Notes under the pieces: model-generated
What the model saw: the letters and a program-made list of their open reading frames with translations, nothing else
Databases searched by the model: none
Told to the model about the DNA's origin: nothing
Program-made: the position numbers and the translations under genes
NCBI GenBank assembly: GCA_013399305.1
Contig: VXAI01000159.1
Coordinates: forward strand, 186,001 to 250,000
From: Rostratula benghalensis
Lineage: Eukaryota; Chordata; Aves; Charadriiformes; Rostratulidae
DNA length: 64,000 nt
Direction of reading: 5' to 3'
In this document: positions 12,054 to 24,465 of the stretch, one piece after another
Position numbering within the stretch: the stretch's first letter is position 1
Layout: the number at the start of each line of letters is the position of its first letter

Positions 12054-12171
12054 AGCTTTAAAGCCTTTTCTTCATGAACCACTAAAGCTGTTAAAAACTG
12101 CTTTACTTCGCTGGAAGTGAAGCCTCTGGGATAACACGTTCTGTACCCACGTGCCCCAGAGGAAAGTGTCA
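12054..12171 (-). CDS. candidate internal coding exon, about 39 codons
   Basis: The minus-strand acceptor (TTCTTAACTTCACCTGAAATCCTAG) is fair. The frame runs through VTLSSGARGY, GFTSSEVKQFLTALV and VHEEKALKL to a possible donor CT/GTATGA; the open frame itself continues further. The exon starts with two bases of a codon, which fits the single base left by the 14.3 kb candidate. It ends with two bases, which fits the one-base start of the 9.0 kb terminal candidate. Read across that join, HEEKALKL followed by NQVLSAVGLT makes one plausible helical region. Other donors in the segment (GAA/GTAAAG, GAT/GTGGAT) are weaker but would give phase 0. Product unknown. Confidence 0.35.
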
Positions 12172-13039
12172 CTAGGATTTCAGGTGAAGTTAAGAAAGCT
12201 TAATTTCTCATCCCAAGCATTGTGGATACCAGGTACTGAACTCACCCTTGCCTTTGCTGCTTTGGCCAGATGGCTGAAGGAGGGATGAAGGCAGGAAAGA
12301 TGAGCTCCTCTCTTCCTTACCTCTTTGCAGCTGGGGAGGAGACACTAACTGATGTCAGTTATTTTCCCAAGGACAGCTTGCTCAAGAGGGGGGTAAATGA
12401 AGTGGGAAATATCTACAAGATGATCAGATCCTCAGCTGCAGGGCATTAATATCCTCTCACTGAAATCTGAATTATTTTGCATTATACTAGCTAAGCACCT
12501 GTGTTCCCTAGCTCTGGTCAGCTTTAGGAAGCTAAATTGATGGATTTAAAACACATTATCAGAGCAAGAGAAGAAGACAGTGGCAGTGATTAGAGCCACA
12601 ATCGCCCACATTGTGCCTTTTATACTTTAAATGGGGTGAGCTAGGTCATAAAGTTTAAGTACTCTTGGTCTATAAAACAGAAGAAACTTTTAAGGCAGCA
12701 CCACAGAATGACATAAGAGAGCCCCTCTCCAGCCTAGGAGAAATACAAGCAACCTAAAAGGCACTGGCTATGTTTATATACATTACTGCAATTCAGCCTT
12801 TGGGCTCCCTGCTAGGAATGCTTCAAAGAGTGGCAGCGATGGTCAGTTGCTGATTTAAGTACTAGAAACACTGTCTGGGGAAAAAAAGTAAATTCTGCCC
12901 TTTGTATAAAGCCTCAGCATTTCATCCAAGTATTTTTAATAGAAATTCTGCAGACAGGATTGCATAAGATGTTAATATCAATAGTTGTAATGGAGGCAAA
13001 GAAAATATCTGGGCATCTGAGCTAGGTTATTTCTGGCTA

Positions 13040-13072
13040 GTGTGTGTGCATGTGTGAATGTGCATGTGTGTG
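13040..13072. repeat. imperfect (TG)n tract
   Basis: This is a run of TG dinucleotides interrupted by CA and AA steps, in the pattern TGTGTGTGCATGTGTG followed by similar units. It is ordinary simple sequence with no link to a gene seen here. Confidence 0.85.
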
Positions 13073-14236
13073 ACTAAAATGACCAGTTTCCCCTGCAGAA
13101 TGCACCACTGGGGATAGAATGATACAGGAATGGCTTATGGTCTGTGTGTCTGATGGTAAAAATCAATGACTTGCCTTATTGAAAGGTGCCCTCAGGGGCA
13201 AAAAGCAGTGAATAGCTTATTAGTTTGTGTGTGCATGCTGGCAGATGATAAAGCGGCATTGAAATCAGTCATAGACCATAATAAAGTACCCATCCCTGTC
13301 TTAAAGCCAGTGTGTACTTCTGTCTCGGGAGAATACGCCTCCATTAACCCAAACTGTGCAGTAACTCATCTTTAACCACAGTACAAATATGCAGTAGAAG
13401 AGGAACCAGTAATGATTTCTTATGGTTACTGATGCAAAAAAATATAGCAGATAAATTACTGGTGTGAAGGGCAAGATTCTTTTTGGTATAATATTCCATA
13501 ATTCTATTTTACTATTATCTGGAATGGTGTGGATGGACTCCAGCTGGGGTTCTGGCTTGATACCAGGAATATTTTACTCATTTCAAAATAAGAGAGGAAA
13601 ACATGGAGTGATGCAGCAAAGAAAAGATGCAAGAGACAGAATGTTCCGACCTTTTTTCCTGTCAGTAAACTCTGTTTTGGAATATATTCAGGTCATCCAT
13701 TCAGATACGTAGGACCCACATACAACTACATTGTCACTGAAGCATTTATTGACCTGAAAATGTTGTCATGCTAGGCATTACGTGTCATGCCCTGGCACAC
13801 TTTGCTTTGATGGCATACATCTGATTAATGCCAAACATAATAGCATTTAATATGGAGCTTTCCCATAAGATCACTAGGGTAGATACAGGCAAAGAATGAG
13901 AGGTGATGATTTCTCTTGGTTGCAAGGTGAAAGTACCGACTTCAGTAAGTATTTTCATGCTTTAATTATTTCCTAAGAGATGCTGACGGCATCTGTACTC
14001 GTATCCATGGATATCCTAAACTAGTACAAAGTGTGTCTTTTTTAAAGGACTCGACACTTCAAATATGTAGTATTTTGTCTTGAAATATGTCACACAATGG
14101 CCATATGGGGCAGAATAATTCCCTGAGCTGGAGTAACTGATGTGTAGCATTTACTAAACAGATGGATAGACACATGTACAGTCACACACAGCTTCGCTAA
14201 CATTATGTTAGTTGTGGCACTCCCTGAAGGACGTAC

Positions 14237-14437
14237 CTCTGGAAACCACAAGCAGAAATCTTGTCATCATATTGTTATGCAGAAAGGTGCTAATGGCTTC
14301 CATAATGGAGCTTCTAATAAAATGTTTTACAAAAAGAGTTGAGTGTTTAGTATCACAGTATAACAGTTGCATCCAGAAAGTCAATTGGGCACTTGTTCTT
14401 GTCTTAGAAATTTCTGAACTTCCCATTGCAGCAGCTG
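14237..14437 (-). CDS. candidate internal coding exon, 67 codons, phase 1-1
   Basis: On the minus strand, a good acceptor with a CAGCAG repeat (GCTCTTCCTTCAG) precedes 201 bases open in one frame up to a near-perfect donor, AG/GTACGT. Visible stretches include AAAMGSSEISKTRTSAQ, FWMQLLYCD, SSIMEAISTFLHNN and MMTRFLLVVSR, the last two with a hydrophobic helical pattern. A second, internal acceptor (CATTTTATTAG, giving 14237-14313) would yield a shorter version. The exon takes one base from the preceding exon and leaves one base for the next. The candidates at 16.6 and 12.1 kb supply exactly these phases. No family recognised. Confidence 0.35.
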
Positions 14438-15160
14438 CTGAAGGAAGAGCAACTGAGCTATGGAGCCTTCCAGCAAGAGTGTCCCAGGTGTAAAATCAAG
14501 GGAAGGATGAGGGAAATTCTGTCTGAACAGCTGGATTCAACTAAGATTTGTAAGTGCCCTGAAAAGAAGTGGTGGAAATCTTGGGGGGTAGGACAGAGAT
14601 CTCACTTGGCAAATCTATAGCTAGAAGTTGTTGTCCCCTCTTAAGGAAGCAGGCTTTATCAGGTGCAAAATGTATGCCTCTTACATTTAGGATAATCCTT
14701 CACATTTCATCACAATGTAAAAGACCATTCCTTTTCTACTAATGTAGATGTCTACAGCTTCACTGACTGAACATAGTAATTCAAAAGAAAAACAAGAAAC
14801 AGAAACAAAAAAAACCCATCAAAATCATCACCGACAAATTCAACTTGTGGAAAACAAATGGCAATCACTCTCTGTCAGTTACTCACAAATCTGAGTTTAA
14901 GAGAAGAAAGCACATAATGACGTAACCTGAAAAACTATTGAAAAATACAGCAGCCCTTGCGAAAGAGAAATGACAGATGGAAGTGAGTGGCTGAAATTTT
15001 TCCATTCTACTTTGCAGAATAGCAGTTGCACAGCCAAACACCAGTTTAATCTCTTTTTGGGTTTGTTTTCACGGGCATGCATGCAGCGTGTTGCAAAGTG
15101 CTGAAGTGCTGAAGAAAGAGGACTTGTACTCTTTTACTTTGTCTTCTTCAGAACAACTCA

Positions 15161-15286
15161 GAGAATCATGGAATGGTTTGAGTTGGAAGGGACCTTAAAG
15201 ATTGAGTTCCAACCCCCCTGCCATGGGCAGGGACACCTCCCACCAGAGCAGGTTGCTCAAAGCCCCATCCAGCCTGGCCTTGAACT
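15161..15286 (-). mobile_element. CR1 LINE 3'-end fragment
   Basis: Read on the minus strand this is the last about 125 bases of CR1: GTTCAAGGCCAGGCTGGATG, GGGCTTTGAGCAACC, GGAGGTGTCCCTGCCCATGG and GGGACC/TTCCAACTC, ending near CCATGATTCTC at its 3' end (low coordinates). It contains no ORF2 sequence. Its opposite orientation and different 3' sequence from the 9.6 kb copy show an independent insertion of another subfamily. Confidence 0.95.
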
Positions 15287-16497
15287 CAAATACGATATTA
15301 AGCTGCACATGCTTTCAGTTATTTATCAGTTCATTCCACTGTTTAAAGCACTTTTTTGGGGGTGGTCCGCATCTGTGCACTTGGACAAGCCACTCCTTGT
15401 ATGGCATTATGTAGGGGTAAAAGCATGTATAGCACTAGTATGTTGTGAGCACTGATTGTGAAGAATGATTGGAAAATGGCTAGTCTTGCTGGTAATATGG
15501 AGCACATATGTTTCTAAGACAGATTAATAATGACATGCTTTATGTGGTATATTATATAAAACATGTTTGAAACTTGTCAACATTGGGCTGCTCCATTATG
15601 GATCAATCTTTACCTTATCACTGCATTTTGGGCTTTCAACACAATCATGAAAGGATTTCAAATAACACGAGGAGAATATGCAGGTGAACAGAAATGAAGG
15701 ACTGGGAATTGCACTTGGAAAAGGAAGCGTGGTCTTTCTGGAAAGACAACTGGCTTTTATCTCCTCACGGCTGACCATATGCTGAGTGCACGCTATTCCC
15801 CAGCTAAACATGCAGCAAGGAATGGTAGGTAGAAAGGCAAAAATTAATCCATTATTACTGCTAGTTTTTTAGATGGGAATTACAACCTTCCTTGTACCCG
15901 TCCAAAGATCCTGTAGGTCTTTAATCTTTTAAAGATTACACACTGGTTTTGGACTGGTTGCACCACAGACTGAGAGAGAGAATTAAAATGACTATGTTGC
16001 CAGTATGGACAATTTTCCAGGAGGTTTCCTTCAGCCAAGACTAATTTGCAATCAGGAAAACCAGTTACTGTGCACATGATTGCAATGCTTCCTCCACAGA
16101 AAGCCCACACCAGTAACCACTCTTGCTTGGTGCCTCAGTCTCTCTTAACTCAATTCTTTCGAAAGGAAAAGAGATGACTGATGGCCTCAGCTGAGGACTG
16201 ATCCAAAGCCTGCCGAATCCAATGTGTGCATTTATGTTAGCATTTCAGATGAGACAAAGGTTGTCCTTTTAAAACAGATCCTCCAGTTTCCCCCATTTAC
16301 TGTGCTCTGGTTTGCTCTTGGAGAGCACTGGGTTCCTTTCAATCGAGACTAAATGGTAAATGCCTATCAGGAGCGTACCGGGAGCATACTCTGTGTGCCA
16401 GTTCACGACAGGAGGTCAGTCCATGAAAACAGACTAGAGCTAATCTAAAGTAACCCTCCTTTCCCAAACACACACACTGTAGATACCAGGTCCTTAC

Positions 16498-16623
16498 CAC
16501 CCGCTGTTTCAAGCTGCAGATACGTGCCTATTGTGCTGCCCTCCTTGTGACCGCAGATAGAGCCAAGGAGCTTCCCTTCTGGACACCTGACCCCTGCACA
16601 GCCTGGTAAAATTGAAGAGATCT
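16498..16623 (-). CDS. candidate internal coding exon, 42 codons, phase 1-1
   Basis: Both splice sites are strong on the minus strand: acceptor GGTCTTCCCCTTCTTTTGTGCAG and donor GGTG/GTAAGG. The 126 bases between are open in a frame that begins with two bases of a codon and leaves one. This matches the 14.3 kb candidate downstream and the 19.6 kb candidate upstream. Peptide landmarks are ISSILPGCAGVRCPEG, KLLGSICGHKEG and TYLQLETAG. Four CpGs in 126 bases is above the local background, as is usual for coding DNA. Three Cys in 42 residues could instead point to a chance frame. Product unknown. Confidence 0.35.
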
Positions 16624-17450
16624 CTGCACAAAAGAAGGGGAAGACCTGGGTAGCATTAGAAGTCATGACATAGGTTTCTAGCTAAAATGGGAAAATACAT
16701 TTTGTTTTCTGTAGTTGGATCTTCCCCCACAAGCTGCAATTTATCACATGGCAAAAGAAAATAAATGCAAAAATTATTGTGGACACTAACACATCTCTTT
16801 TTTTTCTTAATCTTTTTTTTTTCTTTCCTAGGAAACTCATAATGAGACTATACAGATTCCCTAAGGAGGTAAATTTGATATTTCTCCAGTGTGAATCCAG
16901 ACCCCTTCTGGATATTAATCCACTTCACAAAGTCATTACGAATAATTTAGCATAAAAGCAGCCTTTTTCCTCACAAGACAAAGCGCTGAGGCTGAGGCAT
17001 TTGTAGAGCAGTGTGAAAAACATACTGTAGCTGCCTTGGCTCCATTTGGATAGAGTATAAATAAGGAATTTTGGCTGCAAATCCTGTCAGTCTCTTAGTC
17101 TTATTTAGCACAAATATTCAGGAAAAACAATGATAATATCATTTGGCTTTCTTTTTTTTTCTTCTTCTCTTTTTTATAGTGCTAAGTCAATGCATAATTA
17201 CTGGAAAGCATTTCTGACTGAATTTTAGATGAGCATTTTGACAAAATATAATATTGGAAACAATCTTTATCAAACATTCATGTGTAGTGTGAGAGATAAA
17301 AACAGGAATCCATAATTCATACGGCAGAGTGTATTACCAAGTGTGAATAAGAGGCTGAATTTAAATGAGGAGGTCTGAACAATATTTTCTGCGAGGCATC
17401 TGCTTTAATCATTTACATTATTCACTAGGTTTTCCAGAACTGTAAATCTT

Positions 17451-17513
17451 AAATATATATTTGTGTTTGTGAGAATGTGTATGTAAATACACACATATAT
17501 GCACACATACACA
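17451..17513. repeat. AT/TG/CA simple-sequence tract with a small hairpin
   Basis: An alternating purine-pyrimidine tract changes from TA to TG and then to CA/TA steps. At 17476-17493 the arms TGTGTAT and ATACACA pair perfectly around four bases. It is probably a degenerated microsatellite. Confidence 0.75.
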
Positions 17514-19506
17514 AAGCATTATACATATCCACACATCAGCACACATTCAGGCAGATACAGAAATGTGTTTGCATACAGAGACATAAGAGCTTAGGGCCTG
17601 ATTCTGAAATCATTCTACGTGAATGGGAGGACTCCTGTTGACAGTGATGGATTTGGGGATCAAGACCTCAGTGCGTTGGTTTTTCACCTCTTACCCTGAG
17701 TTTGCAGGGCTATGAATCAGATTAAAGTAAAAGGCAAGACAAGTCTTCATTTACTCTAAAGTAATTGAAACATTTACTTAGTTGACAACGCACATTACAG
17801 AGAGGCAGAAAACCCACAGTGAACCACCCTACACTGAGAGGAAATCCTAAAGACCTTTCTGTCAACCGTTTTATCCGACTGACATTCTTACCCAAATTGT
17901 CTTTTCAGGACTGGCTCCCTGTGCTTCAGGGTGCAATGACAAGTGATACCCTTGAGTGAGCAGCAGCATGGGGCTCGACCGCAGCCCATCCAGATCCAAG
18001 GCTTCCCGTACCCCACTGACCCACCTTAACTCAGACAGGAAAGGATTTTAATCCTCCTCCCAGCCCTTGTCCCAGCCTGGTTTGACTCTGCCTATACCTC
18101 TTAGATGTTAACTCTTGCCAAGGTAGCAAAAGGAGTCACCTAATGATTGATGGGTGCTTCACTAAGCCCTGAACAGATTTTTGATCGAAGATTAAACAGG
18201 CCCTCTTCTCACTGGGCTTTGAAATCCCAGTGTGCTGGTTTTAACATAATAATGTTTAGATTTTATATGAACTTATGTGCTTGCTTTTCATAATTCACAC
18301 TTTCACACAGGTATGATTTAAGCATATAGCAGTTACTGGCTCATTTTTGACTTGTAGGAAAACAAGTGAGGGGTGATAACGAGTTTGAGAGCCTGAAGTT
18401 CCCCCCTTGTTGTGGAGGGACATTAAGATAGTCTTTTGGGTTTTTTTCCAGTTGTGGTTACTGCATACAGTCAATCCCTCTTATTGAGAATCTCATTTCA
18501 TAGGCATGCTTAGGACAGTGTAGTACCTGAGGAAGAGTCATGATGGCAAATAACAAAAGGCAAAGGCCAGCGCTCCCCCCGGTTCAGGCTGTGATGCTCA
18601 CGTATCTATTCTGACACTACATCCTATACAAGGAGCATTACCTGTGCCAGCTTCTGCGTAACTATGTCATCTGCATAACTAATCCTTTTATTTCCACATC
18701 CCCAGTTAGTGGCTGGTGATGTCCCAAAGCAGTAGCCATCAGTTTGTCTCAGAAGGCCAGAGGACTAGAAATAGCTGAGCTCTACTGCTGGGGCAAGGTC
18801 CAGTGCTTCTGATGGGGCTCAGAGATTGCCTGTTTAAAGAAATCTGTCTCTGCTCCTTCCACTGCTATTCATTTGTTATAAAAAACACACTTTCCCTCCC
18901 TCCCCCCTTTTCTATTTTACCCAGTAGAACTCTGGGTGTTGGGGGTTTTTTTATCCCTTCTACTTCTCAACCCCCTTCTATTTCATAAGAATGTGTTTCC
19001 TGATTCTAGCAGATCTGTTTGCCAGGTCAGGAGCAGCGGGTATTGCTGCCCAGGAGGTTGTCCGACTCCGGTGTCCATGTGTTTATTTAAATAATTGTTA
19101 CTTTCTTGGAGGGTAACACTGAACACATGATAGAAGAAAAATAGCAAAGCGGTACAACTCTTTCCATTCGCTGAGTTATATAGGCCATATTAAAAAAAAA
19201 AATCACAAAGTTTTTAATTATGTACAGCAGACAAGTCGATGAGGAATCATGCATGAAATCCAGGCACTCTGAAGACCAATGAAAAGAAATTTCACCTCTT
19301 TTTATGAAGCTGAGCCCAAGTGATTAAGATGATTGTGCCCTATCATTTTAATTCTCTTTCCTCTAAGCTTTCTTTAATGGTGCCCTCTTCCATCCTTAAG
19401 CAAAATGATGAATTAATTCAGTTTCTCCCTTGTGGGGCACAAGAAAAGCAAGATTCAACACATCGCATTCTGCCAATATTTCATTCACAAGGCACATTAC
19501 AGTTAC

Positions 19507-19687
19507 CCATTTTTTCCATCCTTGATTGTTTTATATTGTCATCCTGAGGAACGTTCACAGAACATAGAATTTGTGACTGAGAGACGTTCTGATAAGACAA
19601 GAAATCAGATGTACTGCAGAATTTTGCAACACATTTTGGAACAAAGTACTGCGGAGAGAATGGGGAAGAAGGGCAGGCGCAGATTTT
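19507..19687 (-). CDS. candidate internal coding exon, 60 codons, phase 0-1
   Basis: On the minus strand AGCTTTTTCTCTTCCAG is a strong acceptor. It is followed by 181 open bases ending at ATGG/GTAACT, a usable donor. Landmarks are FSPQYFVPKCVAKF, SYQNVSQSQILCSVN and QDDNIKQSRMEKM. The single base left over fits the two-base start at 16.6 kb, giving KM-E-ISS across the join. Five Cys and many Ser in 60 residues resemble a chance frame more than the 9.0 kb exon does, so this is one of the weaker members of the model. Confidence 0.22.
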
Positions 19688-21270
19688 CTGGAAGAGAAAA
19701 AGCTTCCTCTCCATTAATACTGTCCTGTTTGGGCTATTTACCACAGAAAGAGTTGTAGAGCTCCTACAGCTTCCAACCACCTGGGTAACAGCTGCATCCC
19801 GTGATCTTCCTTTGTGGTCTTTGGCTGATCACCTGAGAGTACTGACACTGCTCAACCTTAGCCCTGTAGCTGAACCGAGAACTGAGACTCCCTGGCTGTG
19901 TCCCAGCTGCCCCTTTATAGCATCTGTAATGGTACCTTCAAGGCCAAACTCCCTAACTAGACTTAGATTGTAGAATGATCTTCAGGATTCTTGTGTGCTT
20001 CCTAGATAGAAATCCAGGAAATGTAGCTCGGGGCCTTTAAACAATGCTCCAGGGTTTGGAGGAACCACATCCCAGAGTGTCCCTGGTGTGGGTTGCCTGA
20101 ATCCACCAGTTTGTGTCCCACAGGACTTCACAAAATGTCCTGCCGCTCCAAATCACACAGTGTATTCTCAGTGGCTATATGGCACAGGAAGAATATGCAT
20201 CCTTTTCATGCACCTGATTGTCACATCAGCATCAGTTCACTGTCAGCTTCTTCTTCAAGGGATGGGGACAGGAGGCAGTTTTGAGGTGGGAGGTGGTGTA
20301 GCTACTTCTCTTCAACAAGGTATATCACTCCTGAGAACGTGTTTCGGAGGGATTTTATGAAACCACTTTAATTCATGGACTAACTTGCTTTAGAGTCTTA
20401 CATGAAAAGCAGTTTTGTATCGAAGTTATAAATAGAGTAAAATTAGCAATAAAGCTATGAATAGTTACTTCTACTTAGATTTGGATGAATTCCTGCCTCA
20501 GGAATGAGCAACCACTGTAAATTCTTATGGGGGAAGTTGCTGTAGAGCTTATGATGGTACATGATCCCAAAAGGGGAGGACCGGTATCTTGTATTTTCAC
20601 CCTGATATTTTCAAGAAAGAGAATACTGAAATACCGGCATGCTGATGTGGCTGCCGGCCTTCTCCAAGCAAAGAATGGCCACCAGCACAAAGAAAGCTTT
20701 TGACAGCCTGGCCCATGCCCAGTTCATGTAGCCTTGTCGTGTGTCTGTCTCCCAGGGATGCCCATAGACATCACTCCAGTAAGAGTTGCTATTCTGCACT
20801 ATCTATTTGGCCAAGAGGGCACTTCATCAACCAGTCTCAGGTGCATTTAATGGCCAGGACTCCTTCAGGTGGAAGTAGGCCATCCTCTGTAGAAGGCATG
20901 CCAATTCTTCCATGGGTCTGAGTGATAGCTGGCTGCTGTAAGTCTTGACTAAGGCCCATTTGCTGTATCTGCTCTGAGTACTATCTTCCTAGTGGAAAAC
21001 CCCTTCAATCTTCTTGGAAAAAGGTCAGTAACAAATAAGGAGCAATGCAGAATGCCAGGGAATTTTCTGGGTTATTTTGCTATCAAAGAGGGAAAGATTA
21101 TAAATAGAACTTGGTTTTTAATCAAATATTGGTTACAGAAAAGCAGGTATGGTAAAGGACCTCTGTGTTTGGGTCGAAACTGCAGCATCATCTGTTATTC
21201 AGACTCTTGGCACAGGGCAAAACATTTTCACTTGATGCATCCTTTGTCATGGTAATTGATGACTATATTG

Positions 21271-21302
21271 TCACATCTTTTCAGTAAATCACATCTTTTC
21301 AG
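21271..21302 (+). repeat. short tandem duplication, 18-base period
   Basis: TCACATCTTTTCAG occurs twice, at 21271-21284 and 21289-21302, separated by TAAA. This is a local replication-slippage type duplication in non-coding DNA. Confidence 0.85.
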
Positions 21303-21780
21303 AAACTGCCAAGAAGATCTGGGTTGACTGCAACAGGGTCATGGAAGTCATCACACGGGGATAGAATAGATTGTGACAGTGACATGGGGCACCCTTATGT
21401 TTCTGAAAAACATCTGTTTCAGTGCCCCTTTTGGGAGGGTAAATCAGCATAGAAAAATGAAGGATAGAAGTGGGCAGGGACTTTTAGATGTCACAAATTG
21501 TGTATTAGGCAGATGAATGAAGTAGAGGTGAATACTAGAAGAGCCTTGCTGAGGCAGCTCAAAGAATTTAGCCATTGAAAGGATTGTCTACTCGTGTTGT
21601 GTGTAGATGGGATTCATTTTGGGTAGGTAGTTATCCTAAAAGTTTGAAGTGTGAATTTGCAAGGGTGCTGGAGCTCAGGGAACAATCCCTGGTGGAGACC
21701 CCTAGTCAGTGTCTGCATGATCATTGAGACTAAATGATTACTCACAAACTACACATAGCCAGTGGACCTCTTTCACTGAC

Positions 21781-21843
21781 CTGACACTTTTACTTTAGAG
21801 AAGATGAGAGGTGACTTGAAAACAGCAAGAAATATCTTTTGTG
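21781..21843 (-). CDS. weak candidate exon, 21 codons, phase 1-1
   Basis: On the minus strand an acceptor (TTTCCTACCTGAGTCTTGCAG) and a donor (TCAG/GTCAGT) bracket 63 bases open in a single frame. The peptide is rich in Lys, Phe and Val: AQKIFLAVFK, then SPLIFSKVKVS. Its phases would join the candidates at 24.4 kb (leaving one base) and 16.6 kb (needing one base), but not the phase-0 start at 19.6 kb. If both are real, one would be alternative. It is short enough to arise by chance. Confidence 0.18.
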
Positions 21844-24428
21844 CTGCAAGACTCAGGTAGGAAACATGAAAAGTAAGTGAACAATGCCTCCATATGTTGA
21901 ACAACAAAACAAAGAAGAAGCCCTTAATTATGTTTCCTAGGTTTAACACTAGTACCTTAAAAGGAAGCAATTTTAACGTTTTGAGCAATTGAAAAATGAT
22001 CCAGCACAACTAAATCCATAACAGTGAAGATTAAAGAAAGTACATGCCACTATTTTTTTTTTCATACGGCAAATTTCTCCTTAAGAAAAATAATTCAAGC
22101 CTATATATCCATTCACAGGAACAGATCCAGATGAGGTATTCTGCTACAACTTGAACAAGAGCAACGTTAAAATGTACTTTTCTAATAAAGATTCCATCCG
22201 CATAAATAATGGCTTACTGCAGCCTAATAAACCTACCCCTCCTACATAATTATGTAGAAAGTGTAATATTGTGTTGCCTCGGTCCAACATTCTCCTCCCC
22301 ATCACAAACTCAAACACACACAGATTCCATTTGTAATTAACAGGAAATTTCCCTGTATTAGTTTTCTTTGCACTTTATAGAATAACAGAGAGATTAATTA
22401 AGAGGTCTGTATTTCTATTTCAAGGTTCAAGTACTTTCACTGAGCACACTGTGCTTTCAGAACCCATAGCGTCAGCAGAATTCCCTACTTCAAAACATAG
22501 ACATTTCTCTTCCTTAAATTTTCCTTTTATATATGCAATTACTAAATGATTAGTTAGTAAGCAGTTAGGAGGCCCAGACCATATTGTCACCTGTTATAAA
22601 TCTAAGGCCAGAGTCTGCTGTGCTGTGAATGTGTGTAAGGGAAGCTGCATAAACATTATAAAACTAGGTGATGCTGACTGAAGAGGCCCTTGGATTTTAG
22701 CTGTCACACTTTAAGCTCTCCTGGAAAACATGAGCTTGATAAAAACACCTATGTTTTCATTGAAACCAACACAACATCCCCACACCAGCTCACGTGCCTG
22801 TGCTCCCCATAAACAGCCCAGCCTTCAGGCATATTACTGTAATTTAGACGCATGCTGTATCAGAGTCATCACTCCTTCTGCAGCCCTTGATATCAGTCAC
22901 CCTCGCATCCTGCTCTTGTAGACTTAGGCTTGGACAAGGTAATGAAATCTCCTGCAGTAACCTAAAACCTGCCAACTCTTTGTTTTCCTTTTTACAAATT
23001 GAAAATATTTTTTCTACTCCATGTTAAGGCTCACCCACGCATCTAAATTGTTATCAGATTTTGCTCTAATGACTCAATTCAATTATTTAATTAAGTTTAG
23101 AAACTGTTTAAAACTACTCCTATACATGCAGTTAAAAACGGCTTGGCGCACACACCTAAACTTAGGAAGAAAAGAAAGAAAACTTTAAACAATGCTCATG
23201 CCCAACTGAAGCACATTATTATCTTTAAATATAGACTTTCATAACTAAACCAGGCAAATGAATGGAAAAACACTCTTTTTCTTCTCATTATCTTCTGTGA
23301 CAACTTTTTCTACTTCTTTCTTTTTTTTTCCAGTGGGTGAACAGTCCTATTGAGAGGACTATATATATAGCTCTTAATCCTAAAAATTGTTTATTTTTGT
23401 AAATAATTTCTGTACAGAAGTAGTGCCACTAGGTGTGAGAGTGAGACTGAAGAACAAGGGCTTTGATAAAAACCATTTAGTTCTGCTCAGCAGAAATCTT
23501 TGAGTTTTGCTGACTAAGTTCACATCTTTCCCTAAAGACAAACAGAGATTTAAATGACCACCCTGAAGAGGAGCCTTGGTGTCTGCAAATGAATATACAA
23601 AAAGCAGAAAACAGCAGAATTAAAGTCTCTTCCACTTGTGCCCAGAAAAATATTTCTCTGCTGTTGTGCCATAACTGGAGTTCTGGGAAATGGGAAATGA
23701 TCTCTCTGGAATGAGAGAAATGTTACCTTCCGACTGAACAGGATGGAGACTGTGGGCCTGACTTCTGCTTTAGTTCCTAAACACTTGGGTATTTTCAGTA
23801 TATTTCAATTCCCATGGAGATCTGTAGGAATCAAGAATATTCACTTACTAATAAAGGCACCAGCAATCAGGTGTTAAGGGGCGACATTGTTCAGTGGACT
23901 CTTGTAACCATGAATTTAAACTCAAGGTCAGAGTTAAAATGAAGAGAGGAAGGGAACAGCTTTCCAGCAAGGTAGGGGCCAAGGAGTTGCACTTTGAAGT
24001 TGCAGCAATTCTTTCATGAAGACTTTGTTATTGACACCGTCAACACGTGGAGTTCTCAGGTGCGAGAGAACCACTACCATTAAAACAGAAGTAGTTCCAA
24101 AAACCACTGATCATTCTGGGATGCACTTGCAAGGACACTCTTTTTATCCATCAAGGTTAGGTACAGGCTTACTTTATATGATCTAATATATAGTTTTTGC
24201 AAATAAAAGACTAAGCAGTATAAAATAATTGCCAGACCTCAATCCAAACATTCACTTTTCAGTGTGCCACGTAAAAGTTCTTGAGAAATAAGAAATGTTC
24301 GTATTTTTAAAATAGATTGCAGTGAAATGTAATAAGTTAATTATAAACTGTGAAGAAAGTTATAGCTAATACGCAGCATATGAAAACATCTGGGATCAGA
24401 CTCCAAGATGAGCTCAGCACCTACCCAC

Positions 24429-24465
24429 CTTCTGTTTCATGGCCATGTATGGCATTGCTTAAAAT
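24429..24465 (-). CDS. weak candidate small exon, 37 bases, phase 0-1
   Basis: Both splice sites are strong on the minus strand: acceptor CCACATTCCTTTTCTCAG and donor CAGAAG/GTGGGT. Only one frame is open, reading ILSNAIHGHETE and leaving one base. It could be an upstream exon of the model at 8.8-21.8 kb, a non-coding RNA exon or a coincidence. No other evidence is available. Confidence 0.2.

Noticed and set aside
22588..22619. 32-base exon-like unit on the minus strand (TADSGLRFIT)
   Set aside because: Splice signals are acceptable, but the unit is too short and has no partner in phase. Below the level I would list as a feature.
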